From assembly GCF_017874735.1 (NCBI RefSeq), contig NZ_JAGGLV010000024.1, forward strand, positions 1 through 64,000: a DNA stretch of 64,000 nucleotides, in the 5' to 3' direction. The translations under genes were made by a program, and so were the position numbers. This DNA comes from Paenibacillus silagei (GTDB taxonomy: Bacteria > Bacillota > Bacilli > Paenibacillales > Paenibacillaceae). Position 1 is the first letter of the stretch. Each line of letters opens with the position of its first letter. This document shows, piece after piece, positions 8,171 through 17,819 of the stretch. The notes below the pieces were generated by a model that saw nothing but the letters and a program-made list of their open reading frames with translations, searched no databases and had not been told where the DNA came from.

Positions 8171-9205
8171 ATGAAGCAGCTCGGCAGTCAGACCTGGGAA
8201 TTTACGAACCGTCCGGTGATCCTCGGAACCTCCGCTGTGGTGGGGCCTGAAGAGGGAGAAGGGCCGCTGGCCTCAAGCTTCGACTTCGTCTATGATTCGC
8301 TGGAGATGGGCGAGAAGACATGGGAGAAGGCAGAACGCGCCCTGTTCGAAAAAGCCGCCAAGCTCGCCCTGATGAATGCGAATCTCGAGCAGGAGAAGCT
8401 GGAGTTCTTCGTCGGTGGGGATCTGATGAATCAGATCATCAGCAGCTCCTTCGCCGCGCGGAAGCTCGGCGTGCCTTACTTGGGAGTGTTCGGTGCCTGC
8501 TCCACCTCGATGGAGAGCCTCGCCATCGCCTCCATGATTGTGGATTCCGGCGGCGGCAAGTACGCGCTGGCCGGCACATCCAGCCATAACTGTACAGTTG
8601 AGAAGCAGTTCCGCTACCCGACAGAGTATGGCTCGCAGAAGCCGCCCACCGCCCAATATACCGTTACAGGCTCCGGCTGCGCAGTGGTAGGAGTGAACGA
8701 TGGGACGGTTCAAGGGCCGCTTGTGGTGTACGCAACTCTTGGGCGGATCATGGACCTGGGGCTGAAAGATCCGTTCAATATGGGAACGGCCATGGCCCCG
8801 GCGGCCGCCGATACCATCACGGCACATTTCCGCGATACGGGGCTGTCGCCTGGTCACTATGATCTGATTGTTACGGGCGATCTGGCTTCCGTCGGCTTGC
8901 CGATTGCCAAGGATCTGCTGGCCAAGGAAGGCATCCCAATGGAGCAGACGGTCTTCAATGACTGCGGCCTCATGATGTACGACCTGGACAAGCAGAAGTA
9001 TGTCATTGCCGGGGGAAGCGGCGCGGGCTGCTCGGCCACAGTAACCTACGGTCATATTATCGGCCGGATGAAGAAGGGTGAGTTGAAACGGGTATTGATC
9101 GTGGCGACTGGAGCGCTGCTCTCGCCGCTGTCATATCAGCAAGGGGAGAGTATTCCGTGTGTAGCCCATGCGGTAGCCCTGGAGATCGGAGGTGAGGGAG
9201 CATGA
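8171..9205 (+). CDS. spoVAD: stage V sporulation protein AD
   Basis: 344 residues. SpoVAD binds dipicolinic acid and, with AC and AE, moves it into the developing spore and out on germination. The protein has a thiolase-like fold; motifs such as FGACSTSMESLA and GSGAGCSATV are visible. Its TGA overlaps the ATG of spoVAE (ATGA at 9202), a sign of translational coupling. Confidence 0.95.
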   Translation: MKQLGSQTWEFTNRPVILGTSAVVGPEEGEGPLASSFDFVYDSLEMGEKTWEKAERALFEKAAKLALMNANLEQEKLEFFVGGDLMNQIISSSFAARKLGVPYLGVFGACSTSMESLAIASMIVDSGGGKYALAGTSSHNCTVEKQFRYPTEYGSQKPPTAQYTVTGSGCAVVGVNDGTVQGPLVVYATLGRIMDLGLKDPFNMGTAMAPAAADTITAHFRDTGLSPGHYDLIVTGDLASVGLPIAKDLLAKEGIPMEQTVFNDCGLMMYDLDKQKYVIAGGSGAGCSATVTYGHIIGRMKKGELKRVLIVATGALLSPLSYQQGESIPCVAHAVALEIGGEGA

Positions 9206-9552
9206 TTTATTTATGGGCTTTTCTGGTCGGAGGAGCGATCTGCGTGATCGGCCAGCTGATGTTCGATGTGCTGAAGCTGACTCCGGCCCATACCATGAGT
9301 ACGCTGGTGGTGCTTGGAGCGGCTGCCGATGCTTTTGGCATCTACGATCCGCTCGTGAAATTCGCCGGAGCCGGGGCCAGCGTACCCATTACCAGCTTCG
9401 GGAATTCGCTGGTCCACGGCGCGTTGACTGAGCTGGAGCGCGATGGCTGGGTCGGTGTCGTCACCGGGATCTTCGATGTGACCAGCGCCGGGATTTCCTC
9501 GGCGATTGTCTTCTCTTTCCTGGCGGCGCTGGTGGTCCGGCCGAAGGGGTAG
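9202..9552 (+). CDS. spoVAE: stage V sporulation protein AE
   Basis: 116 residues, the length of the SpoVAEb type. It is a small hydrophobic membrane protein related to SpoVAC (both share AxVPITSFGNS or AVPVTGFANS-type segments) and acts in dipicolinic acid transport. The start lies within the spoVAD stop and is preceded by GGAGGTGAGGG. It is the last gene of the operon, and a terminator follows. Confidence 0.94.
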   Translation: MIYLWAFLVGGAICVIGQLMFDVLKLTPAHTMSTLVVLGAAADAFGIYDPLVKFAGAGASVPITSFGNSLVHGALTELERDGWVGVVTGIFDVTSAGISSAIVFSFLAALVVRPKG

Positions 9553-9590
9553 CGGACGGTAGATGGAGCGTATATAGATATGTTGATTCC

Positions 9591-9617
9591 GGGATCGCCC
9601 ATGGCGGTCCCTTTTTA
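9591..9617 (+). terminator. Rho-independent terminator after spoVAE
   Basis: GGGATCGCC pairs with GGCGGTCCC across a 3-base loop, followed by five Ts. Confidence 0.85.
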
Positions 9618-9773
9618 TATGAAGGAGGCTTACTCCGCCTGATGCGGGTTTCTTTTGGACAAATCTAGCATGTGACTCTACAAATTCACCTGGCCTAACA
9701 TGTACTTTCGGTACTCCTATCATGTAAAATGTATATATTACTGCTTATTCTGATATAGGAGGGTTTAATATAC

Positions 9774-10730
9774 ATGCCCGTACGTCAAGAATCCACGCAA
9801 ATTATGAACGCTGTCCGCACTAATCTGGAATCCTGTATTCTCGGTAAAAGCTTTGAAATAGAACTGCTGCTGACTGCACTGTTAGCAGGCGGACATGTCC
9901 TGATTGAGGATGTTCCGGGGACTGGCAAAACCCAGCTTATCCGCGCGCTCTCCCGGTCGATGTCCGGCGAATACCGGCGCATCCAGTGTAACCCGGATAT
10001 TCTTCCGAGTGATATTACCGGCGTATCCGTCTATCATCCGCGTGATGAGATGTTCCACTTCCGTCCGGGCCCGGTGATGACCAATATCCTGCTGGCCGAT
10101 GAGATCAACCGGGCGACCACCAAGACCCAGTCCGCACTGCTTGAGGTAATGGAAGAACGCAATGTTACGGTCGATGGAGAGACCTATCCTCTTCCGCATC
10201 CGTTCATGCTCTGTGCGACCCAGAATCCGATAGATTTCGAGGGAACCTATACCCTTCCCGAAGCTCAGCTGGACCGCTTCATGCTGCGGATCAGCCTGGG
10301 CTACCCCGATGCCGATACCGAGAAGAACCTGCTGCTAACCCATCAGCAAGGCCAACCGGTGGACAGGCTGGCTCCCGTAACCAGCATGGAGACGATTGCT
10401 GCCATTCAGGAGGAGATCCGCGATGTGTTCATCAGCGAGCCGGTGCTGAACTACCTGCTGGATGTGGTCCGCCAGACACGGGTGCATCCGCTGGTGCTGC
10501 TCGGCGCAAGCCCCCGGGCATCCTTATCATTCATGATGGCCTGCAAGGCCTACGCTTTTCTCCAGGGACGGGATTATGTGCTGCCTGATGATGTGAAGAC
10601 CCTGACCCCGTACACACTGGGACACCGTATCCTGCTGCGGCCGGAATCACGCCTGGATAACGTCAGCATGGACTCCCTGCTGCAGAAGCTGCTCCAGAGC
10701 ATTAACGTGCCTGTAACCATGAGGCAATAA
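9774..10730 (+). CDS. MoxR-family AAA+ ATPase
   Basis: 318 residues. MoxR ATPases act as chaperones for metal-binding or membrane-linked complexes and are commonly encoded beside DUF58 and transglutaminase genes, as here. Walker A is VPGTGKT (47-53), Walker B is LLADE (106-110), and a TQNPID sensor segment is visible. The ATG is preceded by AGGAGGG. The next gene starts two bases after its stop. The specific client is unknown. Confidence 0.9.
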   Translation: MPVRQESTQIMNAVRTNLESCILGKSFEIELLLTALLAGGHVLIEDVPGTGKTQLIRALSRSMSGEYRRIQCNPDILPSDITGVSVYHPRDEMFHFRPGPVMTNILLADEINRATTKTQSALLEVMEERNVTVDGETYPLPHPFMLCATQNPIDFEGTYTLPEAQLDRFMLRISLGYPDADTEKNLLLTHQQGQPVDRLAPVTSMETIAAIQEEIRDVFISEPVLNYLLDVVRQTRVHPLVLLGASPRASLSFMMACKAYAFLQGRDYVLPDDVKTLTPYTLGHRILLRPESRLDNVSMDSLLQKLLQSINVPVTMRQ

Positions 10731-10731
10731 G

Positions 10732-11982
10732 ATGAGGGCCTTACTTACGCGGGCTGCCGCTGCGGTTCAGCTGAGGAAGTTCACGGGCGTTCTGGCGATT
10801 TGGGTAATTACACTCTTCTACGTGCTGTTTCAGGGCGGCAAAACCTCGTTCATGCTGTTCATCATGGTCTCTGTTCTTTTTCTGTATCTGTTCATTGGCG
10901 GTCTTGAAGGGGTCCGGCGGGCCAGAGGCGCACGCAGCTTCTATTCCGAACAGGATAAGCCGGATCTGCTCTATGCCGGGGGCTTTTTAAAGGTGAAGCT
11001 GGAAGTGACCATTCCGGGATTTCTGCCTTTGCCCTACGTGGTGGTAAGAGAAATTCTGAAGCGCCATAACGGAGAGTCCTGGGTGTTCGAGGAGAGCCTG
11101 ATTCCAAACATGGGCGGACGGGGTGAGCTGCTGTTCCAGACGCCGCTGCTGGAGCGGGGCCGTTATTCTTTTGAGAGTACGGATATACTCAGCGAGGATA
11201 TCTTCGGTCTGATGGAGCATAAGGGGACCTTCAAGGCAGAAGGCCAATTCCGGGTGATGCCCCGGGCCGTCGTAGTGCCGCGCTGGCAGTTGTATGAGCG
11301 CAAGGCGCGGCTGTCGGGGCCGCAGGTATCGCTGCTTCAGTCACGGCGCGAGACCACACAGATCAACGGTGTCCGTGATTATGTCTACGGGGACCGGCTG
11401 ACGCGCATTCACTGGAATGCAACGGCGAAGACTGGCGAGTGGAAGTCGAAGGAATTCGAGCATGAATCCGTTCCCAGAACCATTCTGGTGCTGGACGGAA
11501 CCTCCAGCGGCTATTACAACTCCGCACAATTCGAGCTGGCAGTCTCGGTCACGGCTTCTCTCCTCGGCTTCGGCATCCGGGAGCGGATCGGCATCGGCCT
11601 ATGCTGTCTGGATAAGCACAATAAGGTGTTCAGTCCGGCGGAGGGCAATGCCGAGCGGCAAAAGATGATTCAATATTTAATAGACATCAACGCGGAAGGC
11701 AAGGGGCCGCTGATTGACAGGCTGGAGAGTGTCCAGCGGATGTTCCCCAAGGGATCGTATTTCGTACTGATCAGTCCGCAGAGCGGCAGAGCAGTGCTGG
11801 ATACGCTGCGCTGGGCGGAGAACCGGGGGATGACCCCTTCCCACATTCATGTTCTTCATCCTTCCGGGAAATACCGGGCCGGAGAGTGGCAGAATATTCT
11901 GCACTCGCATGGCGTTACCGGACATAGCATCAGCACACTTCAGGAGCTTCCTGCGGTACTTGGAGGTGATTCTGTCCGATGA
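10732..11982 (+). CDS. DUF58 domain-containing membrane protein
   Basis: 416 residues. Two hydrophobic helices near the N-terminus (about 20-36 and 40-58) are followed by a soluble region. The DUF58 signature lies around RDYVYGDRLTRIHWNATAKTG, and a von Willebrand A-like fold with a VLDGTSSG segment comes after it. Such proteins partner with MoxR ATPases, probably as membrane-anchored adaptors. Its TGA overlaps the ATG of the transglutaminase gene. Confidence 0.88.
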   Translation: MRALLTRAAAAVQLRKFTGVLAIWVITLFYVLFQGGKTSFMLFIMVSVLFLYLFIGGLEGVRRARGARSFYSEQDKPDLLYAGGFLKVKLEVTIPGFLPLPYVVVREILKRHNGESWVFEESLIPNMGGRGELLFQTPLLERGRYSFESTDILSEDIFGLMEHKGTFKAEGQFRVMPRAVVVPRWQLYERKARLSGPQVSLLQSRRETTQINGVRDYVYGDRLTRIHWNATAKTGEWKSKEFEHESVPRTILVLDGTSSGYYNSAQFELAVSVTASLLGFGIRERIGIGLCCLDKHNKVFSPAEGNAERQKMIQYLIDINAEGKGPLIDRLESVQRMFPKGSYFVLISPQSGRAVLDTLRWAENRGMTPSHIHVLHPSGKYRAGEWQNILHSHGVTGHSISTLQELPAVLGGDSVR

Positions 11983-14222
11983 AGCACTGGTTCCAGGCGA
12001 TACGTTCCTCATGGCATCACGGGCTGACGCTGCTATGGCTGAGCATTATCGCTATGCAGTGGGTGTCCTATACGGTGCCCTTCTGGCTGCAGGAGACCAC
12101 CGTTTCTGTGGCGCTAACCCTGCTGGCTGTTACAGCTATTGAAATCATTTTTCCGTTCAAAAGAGTGTACCGCATTGTGCTGGAAGGCGCAGCAGTGGTA
12201 CTTATTGTATACAACGTGATTATCAGCTACGGGATTTACATTCCCGATCCGCTGCTGCCGGCATTTCTTGACCGGCTGCCCGGGATAGCGGTATCGATGA
12301 TTCCTTACATCTGGTTTGCGCTGGGGGCCTGGGCGCTGCTGCTTGTGTCCGCCTGGTGGGTGAACGGCAAGGCGCGGATTCTGATGTTCATCGCGGCGAA
12401 TATCACGGCCTTCGCCGCGCTGGATTCATTCACGACAGCGGTAATGTGGCAGGAGGTAGCTTGGACGGTCTTCGCCGGTATGGGCTGGCTGGTCACCCGG
12501 CATCTGAGGAATTTCCAGCTGCATTATCCGCGCGGCTGGACCTATATGCTGAGGTATCCGATGAAGGTTGCCTTGAATATAGCGATTATTTTCTCACTGG
12601 TTATCCTTGCCGGGGTGAATATGCCGGGCGTGCGTCCCACCTTGACCGACCCTTATACCGCCTGGCAAAAGTGGAATGGTAACTCCGTCTCGTCCAGACC
12701 CTCCTCCGGGAGCGGGGATGCTGCAAGCGGCGGGTCAGCGGCGAACGGGACGACCTCGGGCTACAGCCTGAATGATGACAATCTGGGCGGGGGCTTCAAC
12801 TTCGATTATTCGCCGGTCATGCAAGTGACCTCCGATCTGCGCACCTATATGCGCGGCGAGATCCGCAGTGTGTATTCGGGCAAAGGCTGGACAGATGATG
12901 ATACCTCCGGCCGGGGACCGCATAACGAGGTGCAGGTGGGCGAGCCGCTGGAACGTGCTGCCGCCTCCAAGACGGAGACCCGTACGCTCAAGCAGACTGT
13001 CAAGCTGCTTGGGGGGAACAGCTATCCGGTTCTGTTCGGCGGCTATTCTATCTCGGGGGTAGACTCGGTGGATGGTCAGGAGCAGAGCAGCGGCTTATCC
13101 TGGAGGAGTAAAGACAGTGAACTGCTGTGGAATCCTGGAGGCAAGACAAGGGCTTATCCGCAGACCTATGTGGTCACCTCGGAGGTACCGATCGTTCCCC
13201 TTCAGGAGTTAAGCAAGCAGACCTTCGAGCAGCTCTACGGGAACAGGGATATTGACCCGCAGTACCTTCAGCTCCCGGATAACTATCCTGAGCGGGTGAG
13301 CGCGCTGGCCAAGGAGATTACGGCGAGAGCGCAAACGCCTTACGAGAAGACGATTCTGCTGCAGCAATATCTGCAAGCTTCCTTCCCTTATACGAATCAG
13401 CCGGATACCTCACGGGCCAGAAGCAAGGACATGGTCGAGAGCTTCCTGTTTGAGATTAAGGAGGGATACTGCGATTACTATTCCACGGCGCTTGTCACCA
13501 TGGCGAGGTCACTGGATATACCGGCCCGCTGGGTGAAGGGATATGCTCCCGGGGAGCAGGCCGAGATTCCGGATAGCGTAATGCTTCAGCAGGGCGCTGC
13601 CGGTTATGTGAATAACAACTACACGATTACCAATGCGGACGCCCACTCCTGGGCTGAGATCTATTTCGGCGATTACGGATGGGTTCCAGTAGAGGCAACG
13701 CCGGGCTTCGATGTTCCGGTGCTGACGCAGAGTGAGCAGGATAATCCGGACCAGCCTGAAGTAGAGGTTGAGGAGCCCGAGGAGCTTGAACCGGCGGCAG
13801 CGGGCCAGACGGACAAGTCCTCCGGATTCCATCCCGGCACCTGGGCCGTGGCTGGAGCAGCCGCTGTACTCCTGCTCTGGATCACATTCCTGATCTGGCA
13901 GCGCCGGCTGAGCCTGCGCTTCCTGATTACCCGTATGCGTCTCGGCGGTCAGCCGAGTCCGGCGCAAAAAGTTGTCGCAGAAACGGAGCGCTGGGTAAGG
14001 TATATGCGCAGGAAGGGTATGCTGAAGAAAGAGCATGAAACCCTGCGCGAATCCGTGGCACGGTGGAGCGTGGAACGCCCGCAAGCTGCAGGCAGTCTTG
14101 CTGCGCTGCTGAAGATGTTCGAGCGGGCGAATTACAGCCCTGAGGTTATTGAAGACAAAGACTGGCACAGCGTGTATACTGAAGCTTTGCGGCTGCGAAA
14201 AAGCATGAAGTCCGGCAAGTAA
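11979..14222 (+). CDS. membrane transglutaminase-like protein (TgpA type)
   Basis: 747 residues. The first 210 or so residues form several transmembrane helices; a large extracytoplasmic region contains the transglutaminase core, then a further helix (about 623-645) and a cytoplasmic tail. Core residues are Cys498 in EGYCDYYST and His556 in DAHSWAEIY; the third position is Glu in WVPVEATPG where Asp is more common. GGAGGTGA precedes the ATG, which overlaps the DUF58 stop. The MoxR-DUF58-TgpA set probably acts on envelope proteins; the substrate is unknown. Confidence 0.88.
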   Translation: MKHWFQAIRSSWHHGLTLLWLSIIAMQWVSYTVPFWLQETTVSVALTLLAVTAIEIIFPFKRVYRIVLEGAAVVLIVYNVIISYGIYIPDPLLPAFLDRLPGIAVSMIPYIWFALGAWALLLVSAWWVNGKARILMFIAANITAFAALDSFTTAVMWQEVAWTVFAGMGWLVTRHLRNFQLHYPRGWTYMLRYPMKVALNIAIIFSLVILAGVNMPGVRPTLTDPYTAWQKWNGNSVSSRPSSGSGDAASGGSAANGTTSGYSLNDDNLGGGFNFDYSPVMQVTSDLRTYMRGEIRSVYSGKGWTDDDTSGRGPHNEVQVGEPLERAAASKTETRTLKQTVKLLGGNSYPVLFGGYSISGVDSVDGQEQSSGLSWRSKDSELLWNPGGKTRAYPQTYVVTSEVPIVPLQELSKQTFEQLYGNRDIDPQYLQLPDNYPERVSALAKEITARAQTPYEKTILLQQYLQASFPYTNQPDTSRARSKDMVESFLFEIKEGYCDYYSTALVTMARSLDIPARWVKGYAPGEQAEIPDSVMLQQGAAGYVNNNYTITNADAHSWAEIYFGDYGWVPVEATPGFDVPVLTQSEQDNPDQPEVEVEEPEELEPAAAGQTDKSSGFHPGTWAVAGAAAVLLLWITFLIWQRRLSLRFLITRMRLGGQPSPAQKVVAETERWVRYMRRKGMLKKEHETLRESVARWSVERPQAAGSLAALLKMFERANYSPEVIEDKDWHSVYTEALRLRKSMKSGK

Positions 14223-14317
14223 TGCCCACTGGTGATGAAATGCTGCCGGACCCTGGGGTTTTTGCAGTCCTATAGAGCCGGGTTACAAGTTTCCTGTATG
14301 AAAATGAGGTGAATGTA

Positions 14318-14842
14318 TTGTTTGAAAGATTAGTCCCCAAGCTCCGGGTAAACACGGTGTTTGATATCGCTCTGGAGGAGCTGTACCGCCAAGGCTACCG
14401 GGGAATTATTACGGATCTGGATAATACGCTGGTCGGCGCCAAGGCGCCGCTGGCTACTCCTGAGCTGCTGCTCTGGTTCGCCAAGGTGAAGGAGCTGGGC
14501 TTCAAGCTTGTGATCGTATCCAACAACAATATGGACCGGGTGTCGCGTTTTGCCACCCCGCTGAATATTGAATTTGTACACCAGGCCAAGAAGCCCAGCA
14601 ATTCCCCGTTCCTGCGGGCCATGAAGCTGATGGAGCTGGGACCGGAGCAGACGATTGTAGTCGGCGACCAGATGCTGACCGATGTATACGGCGGCAACCG
14701 GCTGGGTCTGTTCACGGTACTCGTGCTGCCGATCTCCGTCAAGGATGAGGGAATAGGAACAAGAATTAACCGCAGAGTGGAGCAGATTGCCTTGACCCGT
14801 CTGCGGAAGCAAGGATTGTGGCAAGAGGAGGATAAATCTTAA
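14318..14842 (+). CDS. yqeG: YqeG family HAD IIIA-type phosphatase
   Basis: 174 residues from the TTG at 14318, chosen because GAGGTG (14306-14311) is then correctly spaced; a GTG at 14309 lies inside that ribosome binding site. HAD motif I is ITDLDNTLVG with Asp33 and Asp35, motif II is the serine/asparagine VSNNN, and the late acidic motif is VVGDQMLTDV. The family is related to phosphatidylglycerol-phosphate phosphatases, but the natural substrate is not certain. The stop overlaps the start of yqeH. Confidence 0.9.
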   Translation: MFERLVPKLRVNTVFDIALEELYRQGYRGIITDLDNTLVGAKAPLATPELLLWFAKVKELGFKLVIVSNNNMDRVSRFATPLNIEFVHQAKKPSNSPFLRAMKLMELGPEQTIVVGDQMLTDVYGGNRLGLFTVLVLPISVKDEGIGTRINRRVEQIALTRLRKQGLWQEEDKS

Positions 14843-15972
14843 TGAATGCTATGAACGATGGAACAGCGCGGCCTGAGAAATGCAGCGGCTGCGGCATTAA
14901 GCTACAGAGCGTAGACAAGGAGCTCCCCGGCTATATCCCGGAGGTCGCCTTCGAACGGGAGCCGGTAATTTGCCAGCGCTGCTTCCGGATCAAGAATTAC
15001 AATGAAGCCTCTTCCGTATCGGTGAATCAGGATGAATTCCTGAAGCTGTTAAGCGGAGTAGGCGAGAAGAATGCACTGGTGATCCATATTGTGGATCTGT
15101 TCGATTTCGAAGGCAGTCTGATTTCCGGGCTGCAGCGGTTTGTCGGCAATAATCAGGTCATTCTGGCGGTGAACAAGATCGATCTGCTGCCGAAGGTGAC
15201 CAACTGGAACCGATTGCGCAACTGGATGCAGCAGCGTTGTAAGGAAGAGGGATTGCGCACGGCGGAGATTGTCCTGGTCAGCGCGAAGCGCAATCAGGGC
15301 TTCGACCGTCTGCTGGAGGCCGTTACCGAGCTGCGCGGGCAGCGTGATGTATACGTTGTCGGGGCTACCAATGTAGGCAAGTCCACCTTGATTAACCGGC
15401 TGATCTCCGATTACAGTGACCTGGAAGAGGAGCTGACGACCTCCCGTTATCCGGGCACCACCCTCGATATGGTCAAAATCCCGCTGGATGACGGCCATTC
15501 CATCATTGATACGCCGGGAATCGTCTACCCGTGGCGCTACAGCGAGCTGGTCGAGCGCAAGGATCTGGGCGCAGTGATGCCCGAGAATCCGCTCAAGCCT
15601 GCGGTCTATCAGCTGAATGAAGGCCAGTCGCTGTTCTTCGGCGGACTGGGACGCTTCGACTTCATTCAGGGGGAACGCCAGTCCTTCACCTGCTTCATCA
15701 GCGGCACCCTCAAGATTCACCGCACGAAGCTGGAGCGTGCAGATTCCCTGTATCAAGACCACCGGGGCGAGCTGCTGTCTCCGCCGGGGACTGCCGACAT
15801 AGACAAGCTGCCGCAGTGGCAGCGCCATGAATTCCGTATCGCCAGGAATAGTGAGACCGACCTGTTCATCTCCGGTCTGGGCTGGATCAAGGTGAACGGT
15901 ACAGCCGGAGCAGTAGTAGCTGTCCATGTGCCGCGCGGCGTCAAGGTGCTTACCCGTCCTTCGCTGATCTAA
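14842..15972 (+). CDS. yqeH: ribosome biogenesis GTPase YqeH
   Basis: 376 residues. It assists assembly of the 30S subunit. The N-terminus has a zinc finger (CSGCG with CQRC about 30 residues later). The GTPase motifs are circularly permuted: the G4 motif NKID (111-114) comes before G1 GATNVGKS (174-181) and G3 DTPG (223-226), which defines the YlqF/YqeH class. The C-terminal part is the RNA-binding domain. The start overlaps yqeG by one base. Confidence 0.96.
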   Translation: MNAMNDGTARPEKCSGCGIKLQSVDKELPGYIPEVAFEREPVICQRCFRIKNYNEASSVSVNQDEFLKLLSGVGEKNALVIHIVDLFDFEGSLISGLQRFVGNNQVILAVNKIDLLPKVTNWNRLRNWMQQRCKEEGLRTAEIVLVSAKRNQGFDRLLEAVTELRGQRDVYVVGATNVGKSTLINRLISDYSDLEEELTTSRYPGTTLDMVKIPLDDGHSIIDTPGIVYPWRYSELVERKDLGAVMPENPLKPAVYQLNEGQSLFFGGLGRFDFIQGERQSFTCFISGTLKIHRTKLERADSLYQDHRGELLSPPGTADIDKLPQWQRHEFRIARNSETDLFISGLGWIKVNGTAGAVVAVHVPRGVKVLTRPSLI

Positions 15973-15992
15973 TTGTACAGGAGGAAGGCGAC

Positions 15993-16871
15993 ATGACTGA
16001 GACAAACAGGAATACGCAGAGTCACGGGGAGCTCCTGCTGGGCGTAATGGGCGACCCGATTGCCCAGTCCAAATCCCCGCTGATGCACGGGGCAGCGCTC
16101 CATGCGCTCGGTCTCTCCGGCGCTTATGTGCCGTTGCACATTACGCCGGACAAGCTGGGCGATGCGGTGCAGGCGATACGGACGCTTGGCTTCCGGGGCG
16201 TGAATGTAACGATCCCCCACAAGGTTGCCGTGATGGAGTATCTGGACCGGCTGGATTCAAGTGCGGTGGATGTCGGCGCAGTCAATACCATCGTCAACGA
16301 CAATGGTATACTGACCGGCTTCAATACGGATGGCATCGGATATGTCCGCTCACTGAAGACAGAGGCTGCGCCGGATCTTACCGGCGCCCGCATCCTCGTG
16401 ATTGGAGCCGGCGGTGCGGCCAGAGGGATTGTCTCGGCGCTGCTGAAGGAGCAGCCGGCAATGGTCCTGATTGTGAACCGAAATGAGGAACGGGCCCGTC
16501 AGCTGGCAGATAGCTTCAGCAGCCGGGGCAGCTTAACCGGAGCAGGGATGGATGCCGTTCCCGGCGTGCTTGGCAGCATGGATATTGTAATTAATACAAC
16601 ATCCGTAGGCATGTATCCGCATATGGAGGACATGCCGATCGATCCGGCCGGGCTGCATGAAGGGATGATCGTCAGCGATCTGATCTATAATCCGCTGCAT
16701 ACCCGGCTGCTTACAGAGAGTCTGAAGCGCGGCTGCACCGTTCACGGCGGGCTGGGCATGTTCGTCTACCAGGGAGCCTACGCCCTGGAGTATTGGACGG
16801 GGCTTGTGGCTCCCGCAGCGATTATGCGGCAGACTATTGCGGATTGCCTCGGCCAGGTGCCGGGCAAATGA
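15993..16871 (+). CDS. aroE: shikimate dehydrogenase
   Basis: 292 residues. It reduces 3-dehydroshikimate to shikimate with NADPH in aromatic amino acid synthesis. The substrate site motif SKSPLMHG (27-33), the catalytic Lys77 in NVTIPHK, FNTDGIGY, and the nucleotide-binding loop GAGGAARG are all present. It lies 20 bp after yqeH with AGGAGG upstream, in the usual cluster order for Firmicutes. Confidence 0.96.
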   Translation: MTETNRNTQSHGELLLGVMGDPIAQSKSPLMHGAALHALGLSGAYVPLHITPDKLGDAVQAIRTLGFRGVNVTIPHKVAVMEYLDRLDSSAVDVGAVNTIVNDNGILTGFNTDGIGYVRSLKTEAAPDLTGARILVIGAGGAARGIVSALLKEQPAMVLIVNRNEERARQLADSFSSRGSLTGAGMDAVPGVLGSMDIVINTTSVGMYPHMEDMPIDPAGLHEGMIVSDLIYNPLHTRLLTESLKRGCTVHGGLGMFVYQGAYALEYWTGLVAPAAIMRQTIADCLGQVPGK

Positions 16872-16922
16872 TTTTCACTGAACAGGGTAATAATATATGT
16901 TAATTAAGGAGTTTTCACATTT

Positions 16923-17216
16923 ATGTTAACAGGCAAACAAAAACGTTATCTGCGCTCTTTGGCTCATCATCTGGATGCTGTATTTCAGGTTGGCAAAGGC
17001 GGCGTAAACGATCATCTGATCCGTCACATTGAAGAAGCTATTGAGAAACGCGAGCTGATGAAGATCAGTGTACTGAATAACAACGCTGATGATCCCAAGG
17101 AAATTGGTGCCGCGCTTGCCGAGCAGTCCGGTTCGGAGCTTGTTCAGGTTATCGGCAAGACTATCGTTCTGTACAAGGAATCACGCGACAACAAAACGAT
17201 CGAGCTTCCAAGATAG
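16923..17216 (+). CDS. yhbY: YhbY-type CRM-domain RNA-binding protein
   Basis: 97 residues, the full length of the bacterial CRM-domain protein that associates with precursor 50S particles. The GKGG loop (VGKGGVND) that contacts RNA is present. It lies between aroE and nadD, as in Bacillus (there called yqeI). Confidence 0.95.
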   Translation: MLTGKQKRYLRSLAHHLDAVFQVGKGGVNDHLIRHIEEAIEKRELMKISVLNNNADDPKEIGAALAEQSGSELVQVIGKTIVLYKESRDNKTIELPR

Positions 17217-17228
17217 GAGGTTGACCTC

Positions 17229-17819
17229 TTGAGAGTAGGCATAATGGGAGGGACCTTCGATCCTCTGCATATCGGCCATATGATGGCCGCTGAGACGGCG
17301 CGCGAGAGCTACAGTCTGCAGGAGGTCTGGTTCATGCCTTCGCATATTCCGCCTCATAAGCATGAGGCCGGGGCAACCGGTGAACAGCGGCTGGCTATGG
17401 TGGAAGGAGCGGTGAAGAATCACCCTTCCTTTGGCATTCTTGACTGGGAAATCGTGCGGGGCGGAGTATCCTATACGCTGGAGACGGTGATTAGTCTGCA
17501 GGAGGAGTATCCGCAGCATGAATTCTTTTTCATCGTGGGTGCGGATATGGTTCAGTATCTTCCCAAGTGGCAGGGGATTGAAGAGCTGGTGCAGCGGTTG
17601 ACCTTCATCGGTGTCGGACGTCCGGGCACTCCGCTAGATCTTGGTCTGCTGCCGGAGTTCATTGCCGGTAAAGTGCTGCTGGCGGATATGCCGCTGGTCG
17701 ATCTCTCCTCCACCATGCTCAGAGCCCGGGCCGCCGAAGGAAAGTCGATCCGCTATATGGTTCCGGATGCTGTATATGAATATGTTCAAAGGAGTGGATT
17801 GTATGGAGTACAGCCGTGA
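17229..17819 (+). CDS. nadD: nicotinate-nucleotide adenylyltransferase
   Basis: 196 residues. It joins nicotinate mononucleotide and ATP in NAD synthesis. The nucleotidyltransferase motifs GGTFDPLHIGH (7-17) and SSTMLR near the C-terminus are intact. The start is a TTG at 17229 with AGGAGG just upstream. The 3' end overlaps the yqeK start by 17 bp. Confidence 0.96.
   Translation: MRVGIMGGTFDPLHIGHMMAAETARESYSLQEVWFMPSHIPPHKHEAGATGEQRLAMVEGAVKNHPSFGILDWEIVRGGVSYTLETVISLQEEYPQHEFFFIVGADMVQYLPKWQGIEELVQRLTFIGVGRPGTPLDLGLLPEFIAGKVLLADMPLVDLSSTMLRARAAEGKSIRYMVPDAVYEYVQRSGLYGVQP

Noticed and set aside
17641..17802. An N-terminal extension of yqeK by 54 codons.
   Set aside because: It is nadD read in another frame; the ATG at 17803 has its own ribosome binding site and matches the family length.
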